Of a stretch of 51,407 nucleotides of DNA, positions 43,963-51,407 are shown one piece after another; positions within the stretch are counted from its first letter, which is position 1, and each line of letters begins with the position of its first letter. Under the pieces are notes generated by a model. That model had not been told where the DNA came from, did no database searches, and saw nothing but the letters and a program-made list of their open reading frames with translations. This DNA comes from Algoriphagus sp. (GTDB lineage: Bacteria; Bacteroidota; Bacteroidia; Cytophagales; Cyclobacteriaceae): assembly GCA_030833985.1 (NCBI GenBank), contig JAURGC010000002.1:1-51407 (forward strand), given 5' to 3'. The translations under genes and the position numbers were made by a program.

Positions 43963-44724
43963 TTAAAATGACTTGATAATTTCAATAAAGTCACGGGATT
44001 TAAGAGAAGCGCCTCCAATCAAGCCTCCATCTACATCGGGCTTACCAAAGAGTTCTTTTGCATTCCCTGGATTGGCAGAACCGCCGTACAAGAGGGAGGT
44101 TTGAGCAGCTAAATCAGCTCCATATTTACTCGCCAAATGAGCTCGAAGGGCTGCATGCATTTCTTGTGCTTGGTCGGCAGAAGCCGTCTTGCCCGTTCCA
44201 ATAGCCCAGATGGGTTCGTAAGCAATCACCACCTTTGCAAACTCCTCAGGAGAAAGGTGAAATAAACTGGCTGTCAGCTGTGCTTTGACTGTTTCCTCCT
44301 GAGTACCTGCCTCACGAATTTCCAAAGATTCCCCACAACAAAAGATAGGAGTCAATCCATGGGCCAAGGCTTGGTTGACCTTGGTTGCTAATAGGGCATG
44401 GTCCTCTTTGAAATATTCTCTGCGCTCTGAATGTCCCAAAATCACATAGGACACCCCAAAAGAGGCTAGGATCTTAGCAGAAACTTCTCCGGTGTATGCT
44501 CCACCTTCTTTATCTGAACAATTTTGTGCTCCCACCGCTATCCCCACTAAATCCCCTACCAATTTGTTTACTGCATATAAATGCGGATAGGGAGGGTTGA
44601 GTACGACAGTCACGTCTTGAATTGCTTCGTCTTTGTACATCTGGACGATCTCGCTAGTAAGCTGCTGCCCTTCTTCAAAGGTGAGGTTCATCTTCCAATT
44701 GCCGGCTACGATTTTCTTTCTCAT
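43963..44724 (-). CDS. tpiA: Triose-phosphate isomerase
   Basis: The 253 residues have the catalytic lysine in GNWKMN (Lys11), the electrophilic His98 in ILGHSERRE and the catalytic Glu170 in [13 protein letters not shown], with the phosphate-binding [11 protein letters not shown] near the end. The enzyme interconverts dihydroxyacetone phosphate and glyceraldehyde 3-phosphate in glycolysis and gluconeogenesis. It is monocistronic, divergent from recX and ended by its own terminator. Confidence 0.98.
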   Translation of the reverse strand: MRKKIVAGNWKMNLTFEEGQQLTSEIVQMYKDEAIQDVTVVLNPPYPHLYAVNKLVGDLVGIAVGAQNCSDKEGGAYTGEVSAKILASFGVSYVILGHSERREYFKEDHALLATKVNQALAHGLTPIFCCGESLEIREAGTQEETVKAQLTASLFHLSPEEFAKVVIAYEPIWAIGTGKTASADQAQEMHAALRAHLASKYGADLAAQTSLLYGGSANPGNAKELFGKPDVDGGLIGGASLKSRDFIEIIKSF

Positions 44725-44760
44725 AAGGAGGAATCTATTTTTTAGGTTTGAATAAACTTG

Positions 44761-44778
44761 AGCAAAAAGTAATTTGCT
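44761..44778. promoter_or_regulatory. Inverted repeat in the tpiA-recX divergent promoter region
   Basis: AGCAAA and TTTGCT flank AAGTAA, a perfect 6-bp inverted repeat with 6-bp spacing, midway between the divergent starts. The same bases give near-matches to the -7 element on both strands (ATTACTTTTTG on the minus strand, GTAATTTG on the plus), so the symmetry may simply reflect overlapping promoters. Confidence 0.35.
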
Positions 44779-44793
44779 TCAAAATTACCAAAA

Positions 44794-45309
44794 ATGTCCA
44801 CTTGGGGAAGAAATAACGGAGAGCAGTTACCAAAAAAGAATTGGAGCCTGGCAGAAGCGCGCGGAAAAATGGAAACCTTCTGCGCTTATCAGGAACGTTG
44901 TCCTTGGGAGCTTCGCCGCAAACTTTTTGAAAAAGGCATCCAAGGAGAGGCCATAGAGACAATTCTTGCCGAATTAGCAGCAAGTGGCTTTGTGGACGAA
45001 GAACGCTTTGCGCGAGCTTATGCTAGAGGAAAATTTCGAATTAAACGATGGGGGCGAAATCGAATCCGACAAGAACTAAAACTTCGAGACATCAGTGCTT
45101 CCATAATTCAAAAAGGACTTTCTGAGATTGACGGGGATGAATATTTTACTTTGATTGAACGAGAGGCAGAAAAAAAATGGGAAAAAACAAAAGAAACAGA
45201 TGCTTACAAAAAAAAGTACCTCGTGACGAAGTACCTCCTAGGTAAGGGATTTGAATCAGATCTGATTCAAGAAGTTTTGTCTTCCTTGACTACGCAAACC
45301 GACGAGTAA
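44794..45309 (+). CDS. recX: RecX-family regulatory protein
   Basis: This 171-residue, helix-rich and strongly basic protein shows three RecX-type helical repeats: CPWELRRKLFEKG, GFVDEERFARAYARGKFRIKRWGRNRIRQEL and YLVTKYLLGKGFESDLIQEVL. RecX inhibits or tunes RecA filaments. The gene is divergent from tpiA and converges with the TPM-domain gene (3 bp between stops). recA is not next to it, as is usual in Bacteroidota. Confidence 0.9.
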   Translation: MSTWGRNNGEQLPKKNWSLAEARGKMETFCAYQERCPWELRRKLFEKGIQGEAIETILAELAASGFVDEERFARAYARGKFRIKRWGRNRIRQELKLRDISASIIQKGLSEIDGDEYFTLIEREAEKKWEKTKETDAYKKKYLVTKYLLGKGFESDLIQEVLSSLTTQTDE

Positions 45310-45312
45310 AAT

Positions 45313-46119
45313 TTACCAGCTTCCTCCTGCGCCCCCTCCTCCAAAGGAGCCTCCTCCAAATCCTCCGAAAGATCCACCCCCAGAAGAAAAATCTCCAAAA
45401 CCTCCTCCACCTCTTCCTCCACCACCTTTCAGCATGTTGGCAAGCAGGATTGAGGTCCAAATATCCACCCCTCCTCCGCGTCCACCCATGTGGTTATTAT
45501 TGTCCTTCCTATTTTTCAATAAGGGGAGGATAATGAAAATGAAAATAAGAAAGAGAATCAAAAACCCTGCTCCTCCAGCATCTCCGTCTGAGAGAACTTC
45601 ATCCGCCTTGTACTCCCCAGAAGCGAGCTTTACAATCATGTCTGTTGCCTGATCCAGCCCTTCGTAATACGCCTCCATCTTGAAGTTGGGAAGGATCATA
45701 TTCGTGACAATTCGCTTAGCTAAAGCATCTGGGATTGCCCCCTCCATTCCTCGACCAGTAGCAATAAAGATTTTACGGTCTTCCATTGCTGCCAAGATGA
45801 GGACGCCATTGTCTTTCCCTTTTCCTCCAATTCCCCATTTTTCTCCCAATTGAAAAGCATAGTCCGCAATGTCGTATGGCCCTACTGAACGCAAAAGCAC
45901 AATGGAAACCTGCGTAGATGTGCTATCTGAATAGGCTACAAGTTTTTGTTCAAGTTGCCCTATCTCCATAGCACTAAGGGTAGATGTAAAATCCGTAACT
46001 AACCGAGGAGGATTGGGTACCGCTGGAAAATCCTGGGCAAAGCCAAGGCCAACTTGAAATAAGAAAATTAAAAAAATTAAGGGCTTAAATGCCGAAGGAT
46101 ACCTCATCTGATAATTCAT
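45313..46119 (-). CDS. TPM-domain (YgcG-type) membrane protein with Gly-rich tail
   Basis: From ATG 46119 (or ATG 46107) the protein has about 268 residues: signal peptide ending near GFAQ, a TPM domain (about 35-160; LVTDFTSTLSAMEIGQLEQK, KDNGVLILAAMEDRKIFIATG), one membrane helix (about 183-202), then a Gly/Ser/Phe-rich low-complexity tail that closes in GGSW. YgcG-type proteins are exported and tied to membrane stress or the respiratory chain; the exact role is unsettled. It is the last gene of the LemA operon and overlaps the previous gene by 23-35 bp. Confidence 0.9.
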   Translation of the reverse strand: MNYQMRYPSAFKPLIFLIFLFQVGLGFAQDFPAVPNPPRLVTDFTSTLSAMEIGQLEQKLVAYSDSTSTQVSIVLLRSVGPYDIADYAFQLGEKWGIGGKGKDNGVLILAAMEDRKIFIATGRGMEGAIPDALAKRIVTNMILPNFKMEAYYEGLDQATDMIVKLASGEYKADEVLSDGDAGGAGFLILFLIFIFIILPLLKNRKDNNNHMGGRGGGVDIWTSILLANMLKGGGGRGGGGFGDFSSGGGSFGGFGGGSFGGGGAGGSW

Positions 46120-46522
46120 TTTGGTCGTTTTGGGAATCAAAAGGAAAGTGTGCTTTTAGCTGCTCCCCAGCATGGTGGATGCCTTCAATCAGGCCTTCGC
46201 TAAACTTTCCTTGGCGGAAGAAATCCGCCATCAGGTCTTTGGTGCTTTCCCAGAAATTTGCAGGCACCAATGCATTGATGCCTGCATCTCCTAGAATAGC
46301 AAATTTGTGGTCTTCCACTGCCAAATAAACCAAAACTCCATTCCTTTCTTTGGTCTGGTACATTTTGAGGGTTTCAAAAACCTGAGCAGCACGATCTAAA
46401 ACCGACCCCTTACAGCGACTTTCAATGTGTACTTGAATTTCACCCGAAGTTTGGGTTTCTGCTGCTTTGATTGCAGCAACTATCTGTGCTTTTTGCTCTG
46501 GGGAGAATAACTTTGCTGCCAT
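46085..46522 (-). CDS. Second TPM-domain protein, cytosolic type
   Basis: From ATG 46522 the protein has 145 residues: KLFSPEQKAQIVAAIKAAETQTSGEIQVHIE, then KERNGVLVYLAVEDHKFAILGDAGIN and a helical end (FFRQGKFSEGLIEGIHHAGEQL). It is a TPM domain without a signal peptide or Gly-rich tail. It starts 4 bp after the LemA stop and runs into the YgcG-type gene. In Bacteroidota this LemA-TPM-TPM order is common, and the three presumably act together at the membrane. Confidence 0.9.
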   Translation of the reverse strand: MAAKLFSPEQKAQIVAAIKAAETQTSGEIQVHIESRCKGSVLDRAAQVFETLKMYQTKERNGVLVYLAVEDHKFAILGDAGINALVPANFWESTKDLMADFFRQGKFSEGLIEGIHHAGEQLKAHFPFDSQNDQNELSDEVSFGI

Positions 46523-46526
46523 CAGC

Positions 46527-47117
46527 TTAAAATTGAACGGTAGGGGCATTTTCAGCACCCGCTACAGCCTCAAAATAGCCTTTTCCTTCAAATCCATACC
46601 ATCCCGCAAATAGGTTATTAGGGAAGGTTCTCAACGTGGTATTGTAGCCTTTAACAGTTTCATTGAAATTTCTACGAGCTACTGCAATTCTATTTTCTGT
46701 CCCTTCCAGCTGTGCCTGCAATTCCAAGAAATTTTGGTTTGCTTTGAGGTCAGGGTATTTCTCAACAGTTACAAGCAAACGACTCAATGCGCCAGAAAGT
46801 TGATCTTGTGCCTGCTGGAACTGGGCTAAATTCTCTGAAGTCAAATTACTCGGATCAATTTGCATGGAAGTTGCCTTAGCTCTAGCCTCGACTACTCCTG
46901 TCAACGTTTCCTGTTCAAAATCTGCATATCCTTTGACGGTATTTACTAGGTTAGGAATCAGGTCCGCTCGCCTTTGGTACTGGGTTTGTACCTCTGCCCA
47001 TTGTCCATTAATTCCTTCCTCTAATTGTACAAACTGGTTGTAGGCACCTACTGCTTTGGCGTAAATAAAAATGCCTAGAACGGCAAGAATGGCTACTGGA
47101 ATTAAAATGTTTTTCAT
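46527..47117 (-). CDS. lemA: LemA family protein
   Basis: The 196-residue protein has a single N-terminal membrane anchor (about 4-22), followed by the LemA helical core (NQFVQLEEGINGQWAEVQTQYQRRADLIPNLVNTVKGYADFE) and the conserved ENRIAVARRNFNETVKGYN stretch. LemA proteins are anchored with the bulk outside the cytosol and are of unknown mechanism. It is first in the operon with the two TPM genes, about 65 nt behind a perfect -7 element. Confidence 0.95.
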   Translation of the reverse strand: MKNILIPVAILAVLGIFIYAKAVGAYNQFVQLEEGINGQWAEVQTQYQRRADLIPNLVNTVKGYADFEQETLTGVVEARAKATSMQIDPSNLTSENLAQFQQAQDQLSGALSRLLVTVEKYPDLKANQNFLELQAQLEGTENRIAVARRNFNETVKGYNTTLRTFPNNLFAGWYGFEGKGYFEAVAGAENAPTVQF

Positions 47118-47182
47118 GGTGATTGGGGGGTTAAATTGAAGAGTTACACGAAATTCTCTTCCTAGATGTTGTCTTCAAAGTT

Positions 47183-47190
47183 CAAAGTTA
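47183..47190 (-). promoter_or_regulatory. -7 promoter element of the lemA operon
   Basis: TAACTTTG on the minus strand is a perfect TAnnTTTG match, 65 bp before the lemA ATG. No -33 TTTG at the right spacing is evident. Confidence 0.55.
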
Positions 47191-47218
47191 CCCAAATTTT
47201 CTTTCCCTCCCGAAAAAA

Positions 47219-48469
47219 TCAAATCTGCTTTTTCAATAAGAACCGAACGCTAAAATCTTGAAAAGTACGAGATCCGGCCTGCGTATACCGCCGCAACTCT
47301 AATTGAATTTCCCTTCCTTCCTCAGAGCGAAGTAGTTTAACCAATTGATCCATTTCCCAAAGCAAGATAGATACAGAATTGATACTCAAAATTTCATCAA
47401 AAGGCAAAACCCCTGCCTGCTGCGCTGGAGAGCCCTCCCGAACATCGCCAATTACCCAACGCTTTTGTGGTGTGAGCAACTTTTTGACTACCAGCCCACT
47501 CATGTCAAATTCAAAAGGTTGATAGAAGGAAGCATTTCTCTTTATATAATAGTAATTCTTTGGGTAATCTAGGATTATGGTAGTTCGCCCCAAGACCTCT
47601 GCACCCAAACTTCCAATGCGTCCACTTTCGACCAGTTGAGCACTAAAAGGGGTAACCTCCGGATAAGAAGTGAGTACCCCCCTGAAGGGTAAGCCTCGAA
47701 GCGAGAGGCCTTCTACGCGGCCAATAAACCCATACAAGACACCTCCCAAAGACTGACCCAATTGCGTTTCTATCCGTTGATCGGGTAATTTTATTGCATT
47801 AGTCGTTTCCCGATTCAATAACAACCCATGATTTGCCCCAGTGTCTAGTAGCACCTTCCCTCTTAATTTTTGCCCTCCCTGTTGCCTCACCTTTACCTCC
47901 AAGTAGGCTTTCCCCTCCTGAATCATCAATCCTCCCCTACGGAAAAATAGGGGTCTCCAACCTGAGTTTTCTGGTGGATAAAAAGTGATTTCAGACCGAT
48001 CATAGTCAATTTTGACTGCATTGTGCCTAAAAAACTCGTAACCCAATATGCCAAACACAGGAACCCCTATTACAGATTCCAACTCCAAAAAATCATCCTC
48101 CAAAACCAATAAACTTTGAAGCTGCCCAACTACTGGTCCTAATTCTAAGGTATTGATCGGGGAAACCTGAGCCCAAACAGTAGTACTCCCATCTGCCCCC
48201 ACCATTCCCACACGCCTTGAATAGGCTAATCCCAACGAGTCACCCAAAGACTTACTGAACAAAAGGTTTGCCTTTACACCCGTATCTAGTAAAAAGTAAA
48301 TCGGAGGATGCCCATTTATAGCTACCGGCAAAAGGATAAGGCTATTGGAGGATAAAAAGGGTAGCTTCACCTTTTTTGACGTTCCTTCACTAAAAAATCC
48401 AGGCACCTGAGCTCGAAGAGCAGGTCCCAATAGAAAAAAAACAAACACAAAAAGAGCTCTTTTCATCAT
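47219..48469 (-). CDS. Exported retropepsin-like aspartyl protease with PDZ domain
   Basis: From ATG 48469 the protein has 416 residues with a signal peptide ending near LRAQ. Two aspartyl-protease halves each have a DTG motif: FLLDTGVKANLLF (Asp62) and VLLDTGANHGLLL (Asp209). A PDZ domain follows (about 330-410; VREGSPAQQAGVLPFDEILSIN). Such proteins are common in Bacteroidota and presumably cleave periplasmic or surface proteins; no substrate is known. Paired DTG motifs in one chain suggest a monomeric, pepsin-like active site. A TTG at 48481 would add four residues. Confidence 0.9.
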   Translation of the reverse strand: MMKRALFVFVFFLLGPALRAQVPGFFSEGTSKKVKLPFLSSNSLILLPVAINGHPPIYFLLDTGVKANLLFSKSLGDSLGLAYSRRVGMVGADGSTTVWAQVSPINTLELGPVVGQLQSLLVLEDDFLELESVIGVPVFGILGYEFFRHNAVKIDYDRSEITFYPPENSGWRPLFFRRGGLMIQEGKAYLEVKVRQQGGQKLRGKVLLDTGANHGLLLNRETTNAIKLPDQRIETQLGQSLGGVLYGFIGRVEGLSLRGLPFRGVLTSYPEVTPFSAQLVESGRIGSLGAEVLGRTTIILDYPKNYYYIKRNASFYQPFEFDMSGLVVKKLLTPQKRWVIGDVREGSPAQQAGVLPFDEILSINSVSILLWEMDQLVKLLRSEEGREIQLELRRYTQAGSRTFQDFSVRFLLKKQI

Positions 48470-48611
48470 CCTCACCAACAATCTATCCCATTAAGTTACG
48501 GAGTTTAAGAACCTAGGTTCAAACAATTTTTCAAGAATTTTGACTCCCAACAGTCCCTGCTTGACAAAACCTAAACAAAACCCGATCTTTAATTTACAAC
48601 TTCCCCAAAAA

Positions 48612-49091
48612 ATGGCTGAACCCACCCTACTAGAAAAAGCAAAACAAATTTTTGAGAAGTTCCTTCTTCGTCAAGGAAGCAGAAAAACCCCGGAGCGGTA
48701 TTCTGTTTTGGAAGAGCTTTATCTCCTCCATGAAGACGAACACATCGATGTGGAAGGACTTTTTCTCAAAATGAGAAACAAAGGCTATACCATCAGCCGC
48801 GCCACTATTTACAATACCCTGGACTTACTCGTAGAAAGCGGCCTTGCTGTCAAGCACCAATTCAAAGATAAAGTAGCCCTTTACGAGCAGGCACTAACCT
48901 ATACCCACCACGATCACCATGTGTGCAACCAGTGCCAAAGAATACGCGAATTTTCCGATCCAAGACTCACTGAAATTAAAGAAACAATGAGTCGGAAGTT
49001 TGCCTCTACCATGTCAAGCCATGCTTTAGTGCTTTATGGGGACTGCCAACTCAAGGATTGTGAACATTTGATTCCTGCTACTACTTTCTAA
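48612..49091 (+). CDS. Fur-family transcriptional regulator (second paralogue)
   Basis: From ATG 48612 the protein has 159 residues. It has the winged helix (GSRKTPERYSVLEELY, then YTISRATIYNTLDLLVESGL) and the metal-binding half (THHDHHVCNQCQRIREFSD, then LYGDCQLKDC), so one CxxC and a second Cys pair are in place. This is the typical Bacteroidota Fur layout and the better candidate for a global iron regulator of the two in this window, but that is inference. An upstream start at 48540 would add 24 unrelated-looking residues. Its 3' end overlaps the convergent SRPBCC gene by 11 bp. Confidence 0.93.
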   Translation: MAEPTLLEKAKQIFEKFLLRQGSRKTPERYSVLEELYLLHEDEHIDVEGLFLKMRNKGYTISRATIYNTLDLLVESGLAVKHQFKDKVALYEQALTYTHHDHHVCNQCQRIREFSDPRLTEIKETMSRKFASTMSSHALVLYGDCQLKDCEHLIPATTF

Positions 49092-49518
49092 AGACCCTTC
49101 TGTAAATAGGCTTTCTGTACCAAAACTGGAGCCATAATAAGGGATATAAGAGTGGAGTCAGCCAGAAAAAAACTCCTTCATAATAGATTTCATCTGAAAT
49201 AATACTTCCATTGGGTCTTGCCAAAATGCGGTGGCAATGCCTCCACTTTCCAAGAAAAAAAGGGAGGACTATGCCCTCGTCTACAAAACGAAATTCCTGT
49301 GCATCCAAGTAGTCCTCCGTGATTTTACTCGTCCATTTTTGCTTGAAAAAAATAAAGTTTAACTCCAAATCTACAAGGTCCCCAGCCTTACAACCATCAA
49401 AACGAAGCACCTTCACCGGTGGAAAAGGAGGGGCCAACTTTGCAAATAGAGCTTCCGTAAAGCCTTCCTTCACCTCGAGGTGAGCACTTTCAACGGTAGT
49501 TTGGAGTACAAGTCGCAT
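49081..49518 (-). CDS. SRPBCC/START-like ligand-binding protein paired with the COX3 gene
   Basis: From ATG 49518 the protein has 145 residues: MRLVLQTTVESAHLEVKEG, then LAPPFPPVKVLRFDGCKAGDLVDLEL, WTSKITEDYLDAQEFRFVDEG, WRHCHRIL and a hydrophobic C-terminal helix (FFWLTPLLYPLLWLQFWY). This pattern fits the SRPBCC superfamily with a membrane-associating end. The start shares one base with the COX3-like stop (TGATG), so translation is coupled. The ligand is unknown. Confidence 0.75.
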   Translation of the reverse strand: MRLVLQTTVESAHLEVKEGFTEALFAKLAPPFPPVKVLRFDGCKAGDLVDLELNFIFFKQKWTSKITEDYLDAQEFRFVDEGIVLPFFLGKWRHCHRILARPNGSIISDEIYYEGVFFWLTPLLYPLLWLQFWYRKPIYRRVFRK

Positions 49519-50147
49519 CAGAAGCTGAGTACAAAAAGAAGAAACAAAACCAGCCAAATTGCATCCATAAATTGCCAATACACCGTAAATAAACGAATGC
49601 GAAGTTTTTCAAAGGGATTTTTCGTCCACACAAGCTTTCGAATAGCATCCTGCTCAATTTTTCGAAGTTCACGCAATAAAATCACTGCAAAAACCATCGC
49701 TCCAAACAGGTGAATCACATGGATTCCTGATAAGACATAGAGGAAAGAACCACTGGGTAGACCTGTAAAATTAATCCCCTTATTCGTCAACTCTAGCCAG
49801 CCTAACACTTGAAATACCATAAATAGGATCCCTAAACCAAAGGTCATTTGAAGAGAACGGTACAATTTGGCACTATTTTCTTCCTGATAATGAAGGCGCA
49901 TTTTTACAGCAGTATAGCCAGAAAGTACCAATAGAAAGGTCGATACAGAGAAAGCGAAGGGCATCTGTTCATTCAATCCTTGTAAGTACTGCCTCCCAGA
50001 AAAAAGGAATGCCAAGGCTAAAAACAAAAAAATAATTCCACTTCCAACCATGCCTAAGTATAGCAACATTTCATAGGGATGAAGATTTTCTAGCCGTTGC
50101 AGCCAGGTTTTTGGAGGGAGTGCCTGTCTCATTGCCTTAAAAAACAT
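49518..50147 (-). CDS. Haem-copper oxidase subunit III-like protein (COX3 family)
   Basis: The 209-residue protein has five membrane segments and the COX3 pattern in its second half: SFLYVLSGIHVIHLFGAMVF and VYWQFMDAIWLVLFL, with an HPYEMLLYLGM segment near the N-terminus. Subunit III stabilises the catalytic subunit of cytochrome oxidases. No subunit I or II gene is in the window, so it either serves an oxidase encoded elsewhere or has another role. It is coupled to the SRPBCC gene and divergent from mfd. Confidence 0.85.
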   Translation of the reverse strand: MFFKAMRQALPPKTWLQRLENLHPYEMLLYLGMVGSGIIFLFLALAFLFSGRQYLQGLNEQMPFAFSVSTFLLVLSGYTAVKMRLHYQEENSAKLYRSLQMTFGLGILFMVFQVLGWLELTNKGINFTGLPSGSFLYVLSGIHVIHLFGAMVFAVILLRELRKIEQDAIRKLVWTKNPFEKLRIRLFTVYWQFMDAIWLVLFLLFVLSF

Positions 50148-50215
50148 TTTGATAGACTCTTAGTTCAAAAAATGTCAAATTCCTTTGCAATTCAACGGAA
50201 TCGCTCAAAAAAACC

Positions 50216-50223
50216 TAGATTTG
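50216..50223 (+). promoter_or_regulatory. -7 promoter element of mfd
   Basis: TAGATTTG is a perfect TAnnTTTG match. It predicts a transcript start near 50230 and supports the GTG at 50254 as start codon, because the frame further upstream would lie outside the transcript. Confidence 0.55.
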
Positions 50224-50253
50224 CCCCCTCTCACCCCTAAAACCAAGCCCCCT

Positions 50254-51407
50254 GTGGACAGGCCTTCTTTTCTATCCATTTACCAGTCGGACCCAATTTT
50301 TCAAACACTTGCACATCAACTAAGTGAGAACAAGCCTTTTCAACTCCAAGTAAAAGGGCTTTCAGGGAGCTTGGATTCGGTGCTATTGGCTTCGTATTTT
50401 GAAAAATACGGAGGATTTCATTTGGTTATTGCGCAAGACAAAGAAGAGGCTGCCTACCTAAATTCTGATTTGCAAAATTTACTAGCTAGCCAAAACCACG
50501 GAATTTTTCCGAGTAGCTACAAGCGGCCCTATCAGTACGAAGAAATAGATAACGCCAATGTCCTACAAAGAGCAGAACTACTCAATCAACTCCTAGAAAA
50601 CAAGGGCAGCTCACGCATCGTCATCACCTACCCTGAAGCCCTGTACGAAAAGGTGGTCAATAAGCGAGCCCTTGTAGAAAATACATTTACTGCAAAAGTC
50701 GGTGAGGCTGTAGACCTTGAATTTGTAACCGAAATTCTTTCTTCCTATGATTTTGAACGAACTGACTTTGTTTACGAGCCAGGACAGTTTGCCATTCGAG
50801 GGGGAATTGTAGATGTATTTTCCTTCAGCAATGAATTTCCATACCGCTTGGAGTTGTTTGGAAAAGAAATAGAAAGTATCCGAACCTTCGACCCAGAAAC
50901 CCAGCTTTCCCTCCAGACGGTCCCCTTTATTTCTTTGATTCCAAACGTGCAAACCCGGCTTCTTCAGGAGGTCCGTCAATCTTTCTTGAGTTTTTTACCA
51001 GAGCGGGCTATCCTTTGGATCAAAGACTACCAGCTCACACTCGATGTAATGGATGAGTGCTATTTGAAGGCAGTACAGGCATTTGCACTGCTCTCGGGAG
51101 GAAACAAATCTGGTGCACTGGTCCTCCAACCCGAACAGGTTTTTGACCAGGGATTTCAATTTGCAGCTGCTGCAAAAGAATTTTCAATAGTCGAATTTGG
51201 TCGGCAATTTTACTTAAAAAATGCCTCCAAAATATCCTGGGAAAGTCAACCTCAACCTTCCTTCAATAAGAATTTTGACCTGCTCGTGACCCACTTGGGG
51301 GACAATGAAAAGGCAGGATACCTCAATCTGATTACCGCAGAAAATGAAAAACAGATTGACCGTTTACAAGGGATTTTTCAAGAACTAGATCCCACTTTAC
51401 AGATTCA
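50254..51407 (+). CDS. mfd: Transcription-repair coupling factor Mfd, 5' part (runs off the window)
   Basis: The frame is open from a TAG at 50161 to the window end and gives about 384 residues from GTG 50254. The N-terminal UvrB-homology region is clear: FQLQVKGLSGSLDSVLLASY, then FVYEPGQFAIRGGIVDVFS and YRLELFGKEIESIRTFDPE. Mfd frees RNA polymerase stalled at lesions and recruits UvrA; the RNA-polymerase-interacting and helicase domains lie beyond the edge (whole proteins have about 1,100 residues). No ATG exists in the first part of the frame, so GTG is the best start. It is divergent from the COX3-like gene. Confidence 0.93.
   Translation, partial: MDRPSFLSIYQSDPIFQTLAHQLSENKPFQLQVKGLSGSLDSVLLASYFEKYGGFHLVIAQDKEEAAYLNSDLQNLLASQNHGIFPSSYKRPYQYEEIDNANVLQRAELLNQLLENKGSSRIVITYPEALYEKVVNKRALVENTFTAKVGEAVDLEFVTEILSSYDFERTDFVYEPGQFAIRGGIVDVFSFSNEFPYRLELFGKEIESIRTFDPETQLSLQTVPFISLIPNVQTRLLQEVRQSFLSFLPERAILWIKDYQLTLDVMDECYLKAVQAFALLSGGNKSGALVLQPEQVFDQGFQFAAAAKEFSIVEFGRQFYLKNASKISWESQPQPSFNKNFDLLVTHLGDNEKAGYLNLITAENEKQIDRLQGIFQELDPTLQI

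Noticed and set aside
45320-45480. Short tandem GGA/TCC-rich repeats, considered as a CRISPR or minisatellite
   Set aside because: They are the codons of the Gly-rich tail of the YgcG-type protein; there are no spacers.

Overview
The window reads as a stretch of chromosome from a Bacteroidota bacterium, most likely of the Cytophagales/Cyclobacteriaceae (Algoriphagus-like) type. The evidence is the gene repertoire (TonB-dependent receptor with a carboxypeptidase-like regulatory domain, DUF5117-type secreted metalloprotease, GH3-family adenylating enzyme beside lptB, LytTR/LytS-type two-component pair, very long ileS) and several perfect matches to the Bacteroidota -7 promoter element TAnnTTTG. 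Shine-Dalgarno sequences are not prominent, and TTG and GTG starts occur. I see no rRNA, intact tRNA, CRISPR array, transposase or phage gene. Coding density is high and no gene-free gap exceeds 300 bp.

Layout. 1-4.7 kb: a mechanosensitive channel (cut by the window edge) behind a methyltransferase and a type III polyketide synthase, divergent from a UbiA prenyltransferase that converges on an FAD oxidoreductase. Together these look like a phenolic-lipid or prenylated-quinone pathway. 4.8-10.2 kb: secreted zinc metalloprotease, Fur regulator, small membrane proteins, rlmH, secreted transglutaminase-like/TPR protein. 10.2-14.4 kb: a lipoprotein-Wzi-SlyD operon divergent from wecB, pointing to surface polysaccharide. 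14.6-18.9 kb: a beta-helix lipoprotein followed by its TonB-dependent receptor. 19-21 kb: MoxR ATPase, RluE-like pseudouridine synthase and a 58-residue CxxC protein. 21.2-31.7 kb (all plus strand): SulP transporter, ileS-lspA, a SNF2 helicase and a PIN-PhoH protein. 31.8-34.3 kb: an SRPBCC gene flanked by diverged direct repeats, then a LytTR/LytS two-component system. 34.4-42.8 kb (all minus strand): uvrA preceded by a bacterial nitric oxide synthase gene, then GH3, lptB, recJ. 42.9-51.4 kb: prmA, tpiA, recX, a LemA/TPM operon, a PDZ aspartyl protease, a second Fur, an SRPBCC/COX3 pair, and the 5' part of mfd.

The observations I rate highest are the type III PKS/UbiA/FAD/methyltransferase locus, the stand-alone nitric oxide synthase directly upstream of uvrA, the swapped GIHH signature in IleS (reported for mupirocin-hyper-resistant IleS2 enzymes), the direct repeats bracketing the SRPBCC gene, and two genes whose ATG lies exactly 6 nt after a perfect -7 box, which predicts leaderless transcripts. 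All functions are read from sequence motifs and context; nothing here was checked by database search.
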